DNA of 64,000 nt from Paracoccus sp. SMMA_5_TC (GTDB lineage Bacteria; Pseudomonadota; Alphaproteobacteria; Rhodobacterales; Rhodobacteraceae). Shown one piece after another: positions 50,104-61,646 of this stretch. A model generated the notes under the pieces. The model was given only the letters and a program-made list of their open reading frames with translations, ran no database searches and had not been told where the DNA came from. The position numbers and the translations under genes are program-made. The DNA lies in NCBI RefSeq assembly GCF_009696685.2, contig NZ_CP102355.1, positions 2,529,501 to 2,593,500 of the forward strand. The letters run 5' to 3'. Numbering within the stretch: position 1 is the stretch's first letter; every line of letters starts with the position of its first letter.

Positions 50104-50784
50104 ATGCGAATTGCCGTCCTGACCGGCGCCGGAATCTCGGCGGAAAGCGGCATTCGCACCTTTCGCGCCACCGATGGTCTGTGGGAGGAACACCGCATCG
50201 AGGATGTCGCTACCCCCGACGGCTTTCGCCGCAATCCCGTGCTGGTGCATCGATTCTACAACATGCGCCGGGCCGATGCCGCCCGCGCCCAGCCCAATGC
50301 GGCCCATCGAGCACTGGCGCGGCTGGCGCGTCACCATGACGTGACGCTGATCACCCAGAATGTCGATGACCTGCACGAACGCGGCGGCTCGACCGATGTC
50401 ATCCACATGCATGGCAGCCTGCTTGGCGCCTTGTGCGCGCATTGCGGCCACCGCTGGCCGGCAACACTGATCATGCGCTCGCGCGATCCCTGCCCCGCCT
50501 GCAACACAGCCGCGACCCGCCCCGATATCGTCTGGTTCGGCGAGATCCCCTATCACATGGAACGGATCTGGGCCGCGGTCGAGGATGCAGACATCTTTGC
50601 GGCCATCGGCACTTCGGGTCAGGTCTATCCGGCAGCGGGCCTTGCCCAGCACGCCCGCCGCCACGGCGCGCAGACGGTTGAATTGAACCTGACCGCCTCG
50701 GCCATCAGCGGGGATTTCATGGACCACCGCACCGGGCCGGCGACGCAGGTGGTGCCCGCATGGGTGGACGAACTTTGCCGATGA
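50104..50784 (+). CDS. cobB: NAD-dependent protein deacylase (sirtuin)
   Basis: Removes acetyl or succinyl groups from lysine using NAD. The 226-residue protein has GAGISAESGIRTFR at 8-21, catalytic His 103 in VIHMHGSLLG, and four zinc cysteines (111, 114, 130, 133). The Tyr-x2-Arg (Y52, R55) marks the desuccinylase-capable class III type. Its stop overlaps an in-frame ATG of the downstream phnM frame. Confidence 0.95.
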   Translation: MRIAVLTGAGISAESGIRTFRATDGLWEEHRIEDVATPDGFRRNPVLVHRFYNMRRADAARAQPNAAHRALARLARHHDVTLITQNVDDLHERGGSTDVIHMHGSLLGALCAHCGHRWPATLIMRSRDPCPACNTAATRPDIVWFGEIPYHMERIWAAVEDADIFAAIGTSGQVYPAAGLAQHARRHGAQTVELNLTASAISGDFMDHRTGPATQVVPAWVDELCR

Positions 50785-50864
50785 CGCTACGGGCCGCGCG
50801 CAGAGACTTGACGGCCCCCGTCGTGGCTGGTCCTGTGCCCGCCGCCACCCCGAACCGGACCGAC

Positions 50865-52007
50865 ATGACCGCACAGATCCTTGCCAATGCCCGCCTGATC
50901 CTGCCCGATGCCGTGAAAGCGGGGGGGCTGATCCTGGACAACGGCCGGATCGAGGCCGTCCTGCCCGATGGTCGGGTGCCGGCCGGCGCGCTGGACCTGC
51001 AGGGCGATTTTCTGGCCCCCGGCCTGGTCGAGTTGCATACCGACAACCTGGAACGCCACCTGCGGCCGCGTCCGGGCGTCGACTGGCCCCATGCCGGCGC
51101 GATATTGGCCCATGACGCCGAACTGGCGGGATGCGGCATCACCACCGTCTTCGACGCCATGCGGGTGGGCTCGATCCCCAGCGATTCCCCCGACGCCGAT
51201 TACGACAAGTATGCCCGCGCGCTGGCCCACGAACTGGCAGCGATCCGCAATCGCGGCTGGCTGCGCATCAGTCACTTCCTGCATCTGCGGGCCGAGGTCT
51301 GTTCCGAAACGCTGCTGGCGGAACTGGACGAGTTCGGCCCCGAGGACGCCGTCGGCATCGTCAGCCTGATGGACCACACCCCGGGCCAGCGCCAGTTCCG
51401 CGACCTGTCCAAGCTGGCCCAATACGTTCAGGGAAAATACAAGCTGAGCGACAGCGATTTCGCCGACCATGTCGCCCGGCTGAAGGCCCTGCGCGCCCGG
51501 TATGGCGACGCGCATGAGGCGGCTGCGGTCGAAATCGCCCACCGTCTTGGCGCGGTGCTGGCCAGCCACGACGATACCACCGCCGAACATGTGGCCGTAT
51601 CCGCCCGCCACGGGGTGCGGCTGGCCGAATTTCCCACCACGGCCGAGGCCGCCGCCGCCTGTCACGACCACGGCATCCGGGTGATGATGGGGGCCCCGAA
51701 CCTGATCCGGGGCGGCAGCCATTCGGGAAACATCTCGGCCGCCGAGCTGGCGCGTCAGGGGCTGCTGGACATCCTGAGTTCGGACTACGTGCCCGCAAGC
51801 CTGCTCGCCGGGGCAATGATGCTGGCCCGGATCTGGGACGATCTGCCGCGCGCCATCGCCACGGTCACGGCCAATCCCGCCCGGGCGGCGGGGCTTGCCG
51901 ATCGCGGCAGCATCGCGCCGGGCCAGCGCGCCGACCTGATCCGCTTTGCCACCATGGACGACACCCCGGTGATGCGCGCAACCTGGGTCGCGGGGCAGCG
52001 CGTCTGA
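50865..52007 (+). CDS. phnM: Alpha-D-ribose 1-methylphosphonate 5-triphosphate diphosphatase
   Basis: Enzyme of the C-P lyase pathway for phosphonate use; it removes pyrophosphate from the ribose triphosphate intermediate. The 380-residue amidohydrolase-like protein has the PhnM metal motif VELHTDNLERHLRPRPGVDW and DHTPGQRQFRDLSK. The ATG at 50865 matches the family start; an ATG at 50781 overlaps the cobB stop and would add 28 residues of low-complexity sequence. No other phn gene is present in the window, which is unusual. Confidence 0.87.
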   Translation: MTAQILANARLILPDAVKAGGLILDNGRIEAVLPDGRVPAGALDLQGDFLAPGLVELHTDNLERHLRPRPGVDWPHAGAILAHDAELAGCGITTVFDAMRVGSIPSDSPDADYDKYARALAHELAAIRNRGWLRISHFLHLRAEVCSETLLAELDEFGPEDAVGIVSLMDHTPGQRQFRDLSKLAQYVQGKYKLSDSDFADHVARLKALRARYGDAHEAAAVEIAHRLGAVLASHDDTTAEHVAVSARHGVRLAEFPTTAEAAAACHDHGIRVMMGAPNLIRGGSHSGNISAAELARQGLLDILSSDYVPASLLAGAMMLARIWDDLPRAIATVTANPARAAGLADRGSIAPGQRADLIRFATMDDTPVMRATWVAGQRV

Positions 52008-52031
52008 CCGCCCCGCCGCGCGCCGCCGAAC

Positions 52032-54585
<2,554 letters not shown>

Positions 54586-54589
<4 letters not shown>

Positions 54590-56154
54590 GGCTTCCTCTG
54601 GGTGATGGCATCGCGCAGCTCCAGCGCCTGGGCCAGGGTCATGCGCGAACGCTGGCCCTGCGCATGTGTCTGCGGAAAATCGCTGCGCCAATGGGCGCCG
54701 CGACTTTCCTGACGCAGCAAGGCGGCGGCGGCGATCAGCGTGGCGGTCGCGGTCATGTTCAGCAGCGCCGGACAGTCGGGCTGGGCGGCCTCGACCGCCG
54801 CGATTTCGCGCAGGCAGGCCTCAAGACCCTGGGCGTCGCGAATGACCCCGGCACCTCGTGTCATCGCCTGACGCAGCCGTGTCACCAGCGCCGGGTCCGG
54901 GCCGGGTGCCGGAGGCAACGCTGGCAGCACGACCGGCTCGGCAGCCACGGGCGCCGCGCCCAGGGTCTGCCCGATCGACAGCGCACAGCGACGGGCATAG
55001 ACCAGCGCCTCGAGCAGTCCGTTCGAGGCCAGCCGGTTCGCCCCATGCAGCCCGGTCGCAGACGCCTCGCCGCAGACCCACAGCCCGGCCAGGCTGGCGC
55101 GACCCTGGTCGTCCACCGCCACCCCGCCCATGTGATAATGCGCCGCCGCCGCCACCGGAATCTGCTGGCGGGTGGGGTCGATCCCCGCCCGCAAGCAGGC
55201 CCCCGCCACGGCCGGGAAATCGTCCAGTATCCGCGCGCCCAGACAGGCACGCGTGTCCAGCATCGGCCGCAGCCCGGCCTGGGTCTGGGCAAAGATTGCC
55301 CGCGCCACCACGTCGCGCGGCGCCATTTCCGCATCGGGGTGCAGCGCCAGCATGAAGCGTTCGCCCCGGCTGTTGACCAGCACCGCCCCCTCGCCGCGCA
55401 GGGCCTCGGTCGCCAGGGGGGCGGGATCCTCGCCGATGTCGATGGCGGTCGGGTGGAACTGCACGAATTCGGCATCGGCGATCACCGCCCCGGCCCGGGC
55501 CGCCATGCCCATGGCCTGGCCGCGGATGCGCGGCGGGTTGGTGGTCACCGCATAAAGCCCGCCTGCGCCCCCGCCCGCCAGCAACACCGCCGGCGCCAGC
55601 AGCCGCAGCGGCGTCGAAACCTGCGGGCCCGCCAGACACAGATCGACCCCGACGACGCGGCCCCCATCCACGCAAAAGCCGGTCGCCATCACCCCTTCCA
55701 GCACCTGGACCGAGGGCGTCGCCCGCACCTGCGCCACCAGCGCCTGCATGATCTCGGCACCGGCCTGATCGCCGCGCACCCGCACCACACGCGCGAAACT
55801 GTGCGCAGCCTCGCGCGACAGCACATAGCTGCCGTCCGGCGCGCGATCGAAGGGTGTGCCCAGTTCGGTCAGGTCCAGGATATGGGCCCGCGCCTCTTCG
55901 GTGACCATGGCGGCCACGGCGGCGTCCACGGTTCCGGCGCCCGCCCGAAGGGTGTCGCGGGCATGGGCCTGGGCGCTGTCGGCCGGGTCCATCGCCGCGG
56001 CCACGCCGCCCTGCGCCCAGGCCGAACTGGCGCCCTGGCCCAGCGTTTCGGGCGAAATCATCAGCACCGGCCGCGGCGCCAGCTTCAGCGCCGCGTAAAG
56101 CGCCCCCAGGCCGGCGCCGACGATCACCACCCGCGGCGTCGCCAGCTGCGCCAT
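54586..56154 (-). CDS. nadB: L-aspartate oxidase
   Basis: FAD enzyme oxidising aspartate to iminoaspartate for quinolinate synthesis. The 522-residue protein has the N-terminal FAD loop VVIVGAGLGALYAALKLA, the succinate dehydrogenase-like SAWAQGGVAAAMDP, and HYHMGGVAVDDQGR. The ATG at 56154 is one base after the nadA stop; a TTG at 56166 is less likely. Confidence 0.96.
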
Positions 56155-56155
56155 T

Positions 56156-57208
56156 TCAGCCGGCAATCCGGCGCGACAGGTCGATCATCCGCTGCACCGC
56201 CCGGCGCGCGGGTTCGGCCACGGCGGGATCGACCTCGATGGCGGTGGTCATGGTGTGCAGCGACCACAGCACCTTTTCCAGCGTGATCTTCTGCATATAG
56301 GGGCACATGTTGCAGGGGCCCAGGAACTCGACATCCGGGTTCGCGTCCGAGATGTTGGCCGCCATGGAACATTCGGTGACCAGCATCACCTGCCGCGGCT
56401 GTTCGCGTTCCACCCAATCCTGGATATTCGCGGTCGAGCCGGCATAGTCCGCCTCGGCCACGACATCGGGCGGACATTCGGGATGGGCAATGATGCGGAT
56501 GCCCGGATTCCATTCGCGGAAATCGCGCAGATCCTGGGCGGTGAAGCGTTCATGCACCACGCAGGCGCCGTCCCACCAGACGATGCGCTTTTGCGGCACT
56601 TTCCTGGCCACGTTCTGCGCAAGCCACTTGTCCGGGGTCATGATCACGGTATCGCCGTCCAGCGCCGCCACGATCTGCGCCGCATTGGCCGAGGTGCAGC
56701 AGATGTCCGAGGCAGCCTTTACCTCGGCGGTGGTGTTGACATAGCTGACCACCGGCGCGCCGGGGAAGCGCGCGCGCATCTCGGCGATGCCCTCTGCGGT
56801 GATGCTTTCGGCCAGCGAACAGCCTGCCTCCATGTCGGGCATCAGCACGGTCTTGGCCGGGTTCAGGATTTTCGAGGTTTCGGCCATGAAATGCACGCCG
56901 CATTGCACGATCACGTCGGCCTCGACCTCGGTGGCCTTGATCGCCAGGTGCAAGCTGTCGCCCACGACATCCGAAATGCCGTGATAGATCTGCGGCGTCA
57001 TGTAGTTATGTGCCAGAACGACCGCGTTGCGCTCCTTTTTCAGCCGGTTGATGGCGGCGACATAGGGGGCATGGATCGCCCAGTCCGGCCAGGGCATCAC
57101 CCGACCCATGCGGGCGTGGATGTCGGCCATGGCCTCGGCCAGTTCCAGCGAGGGCGCCAGATCGTAATGCGAGGCCAGCTCGCTGCGGATATGGGTCAGG
57201 TCGAGCAT
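56156..57208 (-). CDS. nadA: Quinolinate synthase
   Basis: [4Fe-4S] enzyme that joins iminoaspartate and dihydroxyacetone phosphate to make quinolinate. The 350-residue protein has the cluster cysteines in VQCGVHFMAET, SDICCTSANAAQIV and FLGPCNMCPYMQK. The ATG at 57208 has GGGGGGA upstream. It begins the nadA-nadB-nadC operon, with a 134 bp upstream region for control. Confidence 0.97.
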   Translation of the reverse strand: MLDLTHIRSELASHYDLAPSLELAEAMADIHARMGRVMPWPDWAIHAPYVAAINRLKKERNAVVLAHNYMTPQIYHGISDVVGDSLHLAIKATEVEADVIVQCGVHFMAETSKILNPAKTVLMPDMEAGCSLAESITAEGIAEMRARFPGAPVVSYVNTTAEVKAASDICCTSANAAQIVAALDGDTVIMTPDKWLAQNVARKVPQKRIVWWDGACVVHERFTAQDLRDFREWNPGIRIIAHPECPPDVVAEADYAGSTANIQDWVEREQPRQVMLVTECSMAANISDANPDVEFLGPCNMCPYMQKITLEKVLWSLHTMTTAIEVDPAVAEPARRAVQRMIDLSRRIAG

Positions 57209-57342
57209 CTGTTCCCCCCTGGCTCTGCCTGCTGCACAAAGGCCCCGAACGCGCCCGCGGCCCCGAGGTCTCGTATCGCGCGGTTACTAAAAGAAAGCTG
57301 CGGGCACGGCAACGCAAATGCACCGCGTGCCACCAAAAGGCG
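57209..57342. promoter_or_regulatory. Upstream region of nadABC
   Basis: This 134 bp gap separates nadA from the end of pabC on the same strand and should contain the nad promoter. A small AT-rich patch (TTACTAAAAGAAA at about 57284) is the only notable feature. I cannot name a NadQ or NrtR site. Confidence 0.35.
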
Positions 57343-57981
57343 CTAGCACCCGTGCCATTGTGCCGGGATCAGCCCGCGCAGGGCGTTGCCCACCCACAGC
57401 CGCACCTTGGGCAGATCTTCGGCCAGCAGGATTTCCTCGTGGCATTGGCCGCGCGCCAGCATGGTCCCCCGCAAGACGCCAGGCAACAGGCCGCAGCCAA
57501 GGGGCGGCGTGCGCAGCCCTTGGCCGCGGTCAAAGAACAGCGTGGTGATGCTGCCGTCGCAGACCTGTCCGTGCTGGTTCAGGAACACCACCTCGTCCAG
57601 CCCCGGCGCCAGCGCGGCGCGGGCGGCATCATAGGCCGCCCGGCGCGTGGTCTTGAGCCGCAACCACGGATCGTCGGCATCCAGCCGCGCCGCCGCCAGG
57701 CCCAGGCGCCATTCTGCCGCCGCAGCCGGCAGCGGCCCCGATTGCAGCGACAGGCCGCCCGCACGATCCAGCGTCAGGCGCAGGCGCGCGCCCTGCCCGG
57801 CCGGCCCGGTCAGCGCACGCCGCGCCGCCGCCAGATCGCAGGGCCAGCCCAGCGCCGCCGCCCCCCAGGCAAGGCGCGACAGATGCGCCTCGAGCAGCGG
57901 ACAGTGGGTACCGTCCCACAGCACGGTTTCGATCAACCTCAGGTCGGGGTCGTCAGATCCTGCACGAAACGCGCTTTCCAC
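57343..57981 (-). CDS. pabC: Class IV aminotransferase, probable 4-amino-4-deoxychorismate lyase
   Basis: A 212-residue PLP enzyme of class IV; next to pabB it most likely releases pyruvate from aminodeoxychorismate to give 4-aminobenzoate for folate. The PLP lysine is in WLRLKTTRRAAYDAAR. The start is a GTG at 57981 inside pabB, with a strong GGAGGAA site just before it; this gives the conserved DLRLIETVLWDG near the N-terminus. It overlaps pabB by 43 bp. Confidence 0.85.
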   Translation of the reverse strand: MESAFRAGSDDPDLRLIETVLWDGTHCPLLEAHLSRLAWGAAALGWPCDLAAARRALTGPAGQGARLRLTLDRAGGLSLQSGPLPAAAAEWRLGLAAARLDADDPWLRLKTTRRAAYDAARAALAPGLDEVVFLNQHGQVCDGSITTLFFDRGQGLRTPPLGCGLLPGVLRGTMLARGQCHEEILLAEDLPKVRLWVGNALRGLIPAQWHGC

Positions 57982-59093
57982 AACGCTTCCTCCCATTCGC
58001 CATCCGGGGTCGAATCCTGCACGATCCCGCCGCCCACATTCAGCGTCACCTCGCCATCGGGCCAGACCGACAAGGTCCGGATGGCGACAGAAAAACAGGC
58101 CGCGCCATCCGGTGCCATCCAGCCGATCGCGCCGCAATAGATGCCGCGGGCAAATGGCTCGACCTCGCGGATGATCTGCATGGCCCGGATCTTGGGCGCA
58201 CCGGTGACCGAGCCGCAGGGAAACAGCGCCCGCAACAGCGGCTCCAGCGCGGCCGGCTGTTGCAGGCGGCCGGTCACGCGCGAGCTCATCTGATGCACGG
58301 TGGCGAAACTGTCCACGGCGAAGAGTTCCGGCACCCGCACCGAGCCTGGATGCGAGATGCGCGCGATGTCGTTGCGCAGCAGATCGACGATCATCAGGTT
58401 TTCGGCGCGGTTCTTTTCCGATGCCGCCAGCGCCGCCGCCAGCGCCGCATCGCGCTGCGGATCGGGGTCGCGCGGGGCCGTGCCCTTCATCGGGCGCGTC
58501 TCGATCACGCCTTGCGCGTCAAGACGAAAGAACAGTTCTGGCGAGCGTGAAACCACGATGGGTCCGCAGCCCGGATCGGCATAGGCGCCAAAGCCGACCG
58601 GCTGGCGCGCGGCCAGCGCGGCGTAGAGTTCCCAAGGATTGCCCTGGCGCAGCCGGCTGGCGATCGGAAAGGTCAGGTTGATCTGATAGCAGTCTCCGGC
58701 GGCAATATAGTCCAGCGTGCGGTCAAAGGCGCGACGATAGTCACCGGGTGCAATCATCGGGCGCAGCGGATCCAGCCGCACCGCCGGCGGGGGCGGCAAG
58801 GCCGGGGCTGGGCCGGGGGCGTCATAGGCCCCCATGGCCAGCAAGGGGCCGCGCCGCGCATCGGGCATCTGTGCGGCCAGCGCCGGTTCCAGCGCATAGC
58901 CCAGTTCATAGGACAGACAGCCGGCAATCCACGCGCCCTGCCTGCGCAGATGTTCCAGCCGCTGCAGCGCCGGGGCAACCTCGGCCGGGGTTTCGGCCAC
59001 GACCGTTTCCGCCGGGCCCTGAAACAAGGCCGGGCCCTGGGGGCCGAAATCGCACAGCAGGCTGCCCGGCGGCGGGGCGGGTCGCGTGGTCAT
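57939..59093 (-). CDS. pabB: Aminodeoxychorismate synthase component I
   Basis: Converts chorismate and ammonia to 4-amino-4-deoxychorismate in folate synthesis. The 384-residue protein is chorismate-binding type: AAGDCYQINLTFPIA, RPMKGTAPRDPDP, SEKNRAENLMIVDLLRND and FPCGSVTGAPKIRAM. The ATG at 59093 overlaps the kinase stop as ATGA. No pabA is adjacent, so glutamine amidotransferase activity must come from elsewhere. Confidence 0.94.
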   Translation of the reverse strand: MTTRPAPPPGSLLCDFGPQGPALFQGPAETVVAETPAEVAPALQRLEHLRRQGAWIAGCLSYELGYALEPALAAQMPDARRGPLLAMGAYDAPGPAPALPPPPAVRLDPLRPMIAPGDYRRAFDRTLDYIAAGDCYQINLTFPIASRLRQGNPWELYAALAARQPVGFGAYADPGCGPIVVSRSPELFFRLDAQGVIETRPMKGTAPRDPDPQRDAALAAALAASEKNRAENLMIVDLLRNDIARISHPGSVRVPELFAVDSFATVHQMSSRVTGRLQQPAALEPLLRALFPCGSVTGAPKIRAMQIIREVEPFARGIYCGAIGWMAPDGAACFSVAIRTLSVWPDGEVTLNVGGGIVQDSTPDGEWEEALWKARFVQDLTTPT

Positions 59094-60274
59094 GCGCAGC
59101 CAGCGCCCAGCGGCATGGTGAAGGTAAAGCGGGTTTCGGCCGGCGACGAGGTCACGCCCAGCGTGCCGCCATGCCCGCGCGCGATCTGGGAACAGATGTA
59201 AAGCCCCAGACCCAGCCCGCCATGGGCGCTGTCTGCCTGGCGGAAGAACGGCTGGAAAAGGCGCTGTTGCACCTCGGGCGGGATCGGAGTGCCAGCGTTG
59301 GACACCGATAGGCAAAAGTTGTCGGCATCGGTCACCGCCTCGAAGCGGATTGGTTGATCCGGGCAACCATGCGTCACCGCATTGCCCAGAAGGTTCGACA
59401 CCATCTGCGCCATCCGGCGCGGATCGACCGCCACCGGCCGGTCGATGCTGATCCGGGGCTCGATGCTGCGATCGGGATGGGCGCGCAGGATCTCGCCCAG
59501 CGCCTGCTGCAACGTCTCGGCCAAGGGCACGCTGGCATCGGGCACGATCTCGATGCCCTGCGACAGTCGGCCGCGCGCCAGATCCAGCAGATTGTCCACC
59601 AGGTCTGTCATTCGGTCCACGGTCTGCTGCATGGTCACAACCAGCTGCGCTTCTTCCTCGGCAAGATCGGCGCGCGCAAGGATATTGGTGCCCGCGCGCA
59701 GCGCCGCCAGCGGATTGCGCAGATCATGGCCCAGAACCGCCAGGAACTGTTCGCGCAGCCGACCGATCCGGCGGCTTTCGCCCAGTTCCGCGCGGCCATC
59801 CCGCAGCGCCCGCCTGTCATCGATGGCGCGGCCGATCATCTGCGCAAACAGCCGGCACATGGGCAGGGCGGGGCCGCTCAGCAGAGGCACGGGCGTGGCA
59901 CCGATCGCACAAAGGGTGCCGAAAACCGTGCCGTCGCCCAGCAGGATCGGCACCGAAAGATAGCTGCTGAGCCCGTATCGCGCCGGCACCGGATGGTCGG
60001 CATAGACCGGGTCGCGGGTGATATCCTCGATCACGATTTCCTGACGCAACTGCGCCACCTGGTGGCACAGCGTCGCCTCGGCCGGCAGCTGCTGGCCCGC
60101 CGCCAAGCCCGAACGCAGATGATCGGCCACCGCGCAGGCGGTCCACTGCTGCCCGGCCACGCGGCTGATGGCGGCAAAGCCCATGCCGCTGGTCTGGCAG
60201 ACGACCTTCAGCAGATCGGGGACGAAGTCGATTTCGCCAATGATTTCGACCCAGTTTTCAGTGGCGGCGGACAA
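59090..60274 (-). CDS. GAF-domain sensor histidine kinase
   Basis: A soluble two-component kinase of 394 residues without membrane helices: a GAF domain at about 15-155, the HisKA H-box VLGHDLRNPLAALRAG (His 183), and an ATPase domain with the N-box NLLGNAVTHG and G-box HGGLGLGLYIC. I chose the TTG at 60274, because AGGAGAGAAC lies 6-7 bp upstream; the ATG at 60421 would overlap the divergent gene's start and the SOS box. Its stop overlaps pabB (ATGA), but no response regulator is in the window. The signal is unknown. Confidence 0.82.
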   Translation of the reverse strand: MSAATENWVEIIGEIDFVPDLLKVVCQTSGMGFAAISRVAGQQWTACAVADHLRSGLAAGQQLPAEATLCHQVAQLRQEIVIEDITRDPVYADHPVPARYGLSSYLSVPILLGDGTVFGTLCAIGATPVPLLSGPALPMCRLFAQMIGRAIDDRRALRDGRAELGESRRIGRLREQFLAVLGHDLRNPLAALRAGTNILARADLAEEEAQLVVTMQQTVDRMTDLVDNLLDLARGRLSQGIEIVPDASVPLAETLQQALGEILRAHPDRSIEPRISIDRPVAVDPRRMAQMVSNLLGNAVTHGCPDQPIRFEAVTDADNFCLSVSNAGTPIPPEVQQRLFQPFFRQADSAHGGLGLGLYICSQIARGHGGTLGVTSSPAETRFTFTMPLGAGCA

Positions 60275-60383
60275 GCGTTCTCTCCTGCATTTCGGCGGCA
60301 CGTTATCTTCTTGCAGAAACCTCGTCACGCGGTTTCGCAGGCGCGCCGCATCGCTGCCATCCGCCCGCCGCGCCCATGCCGTA

Positions 60384-60412
60384 TTGCAGGCCACGGAAAG
60401 AACATTTATAGA
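60384..60412 (+). promoter_or_regulatory. Predicted promoter of the radical SAM DNA-repair gene
   Basis: TTGCAG (60384-60389) and TATAGA (60407-60412) are 17 bp apart. A start 7-8 bp later would be at the A of the ATG at 60420, so the mRNA would have almost no leader. The hexamers are moderate; the position fits well. Confidence 0.6.
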
Positions 60413-60414
60413 AC
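60400..60414 (+). promoter_or_regulatory. LexA (SOS) box, GAAC-N7-GAAC
   Basis: GAAC-ATTTATA-GAAC is an exact match to the alphaproteobacterial SOS operator (GTTC-N7-GTTC read on the other strand). It covers the -10 element and lies 5 bp before the start codon of a DNA repair-type gene. Binding of LexA here would block transcription until DNA damage. Confidence 0.85.
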
Positions 60415-60419
60415 ATTGC

Positions 60420-61646
60420 ATGAAACGTTCCTTGCAGGACCGCCTGGCCATCCTGGCCGACGCGGCCAAATACGATGCCTCCTGCGCCTCCAGCGGCACC
60501 CGCCGGCGCGACGCCCGCCAGGGCGGCCTGGGCTCGACCGAGGGCATGGGCATCTGTCACGCCTATACGCCCGACGGGCGCTGCATCTCGCTTCTGAAGA
60601 TCCTGCTGACGAATTTCTGCATCTATGACTGCGCCTATTGCATCAATCGCAGTTCCAGCAATGTCGCCCGCGCCCGCTTCAGCCCCGACGAGGTGATCTG
60701 GCTGGTGCTGGAATTCTACCGTCGCAATTATATCGAGGGCCTGTTCCTGTCATCGGGCATCGCGCGCAGCGCCGATCACACCATGGAACAGATGGTGCGG
60801 ATCGCCCGCGACTTGCGGCAACGCCATGGCTTTCACGGCTATATCCACCTGAAAACCATCCCCGAGGCCTCGCCCGATCTGATCGCACAGGCTGGCCGCT
60901 ATGCCGATCGGTTGTCGATCAATGTCGAACTGCCGACCGATCGCGGCCTGGCCGATCTGGCCCCCGAAAAGCGGCCGGGTCAGATCCGCGGGGCCATGGC
61001 CGACCTGCGGCTGCGGATCGAAGCCGCAGCCGAGCCCACCCTGCGCGGCCGGCGCCAGGATTTTGCCCCGGCCGGGCAATCGACGCAGATGATCGTGGGC
61101 GCCGACGGTGCCGATGACGCCACGATCCTGGGTGCCTCGGCCCGGCTTTACGACAGCTATGCGCTGAAGCGGGTCTATTATTCCGCCTTCAGCCCTATCC
61201 CCGATGCCTCGTCGCGGTTGCCGCCGGTGAAACCTCCCTTGCTGCGCGAACACCGCCTGTATCAGGCCGACTGGCTGTATCGGTTCTATGGCTTTTCGAT
61301 GCAGGACATTACCAGCGCCCGACCGGACGGCATGCTGGACCTGGACCTTGACCCCAAGCTGGCCTGGGCGCTGGCCCATCGCGCCGCCTTTCCCGTCGAC
61401 ATCAACCGCGCCCCGCGCGAGATGCTGTTGCGCGTGCCCGGTCTGGGGCTGCGCACGGTCGAGGCGATCCTGAGCGCGCGCCGTCACCACCGCCTGACGC
61501 TTGATGATCTGGGCCGGCTGCGGGTGTCGTTGCGCAAGGTGCGCCCGTTCGTCTGCGCGCAGGGCTGGACGCCGCTGCGCCTGATCGACCGCAGCGACCT
61601 GCGCCAGATGTTTGCGCCGCCCCCGCAGCAACTGGCGCTGCTGTGA
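60420..61646 (+). CDS. Putative DNA modification/repair radical SAM protein (TIGR03916 type)
   Basis: A 408-residue radical SAM enzyme. The cluster motif CxxxCxxC is FCIYDCAYCIN with Cys 67, 71 and 74, preceded by ILADAAKYDASCASSGT, the signature N-terminus of this family. A C-terminal helix-hairpin-helix region (LLRVPGLGLRTVEAILSARR) points to DNA contact. The family is related to spore photoproduct lyase. The ATG is at the predicted transcript start. Its stop overlaps the next gene by one base. Confidence 0.92.
   Translation: MKRSLQDRLAILADAAKYDASCASSGTRRRDARQGGLGSTEGMGICHAYTPDGRCISLLKILLTNFCIYDCAYCINRSSSNVARARFSPDEVIWLVLEFYRRNYIEGLFLSSGIARSADHTMEQMVRIARDLRQRHGFHGYIHLKTIPEASPDLIAQAGRYADRLSINVELPTDRGLADLAPEKRPGQIRGAMADLRLRIEAAAEPTLRGRRQDFAPAGQSTQMIVGADGADDATILGASARLYDSYALKRVYYSAFSPIPDASSRLPPVKPPLLREHRLYQADWLYRFYGFSMQDITSARPDGMLDLDLDPKLAWALAHRAAFPVDINRAPREMLLRVPGLGLRTVEAILSARRHHRLTLDDLGRLRVSLRKVRPFVCAQGWTPLRLIDRSDLRQMFAPPPQQLALL

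Noticed and set aside
60275..60421. Upstream ATG start for the histidine kinase at 60421
   Set aside because: It would add 49 residues with no domain, overlap the divergent gene's start and the SOS box, and has no ribosome site, while TTG at 60274 has AGGAGA.
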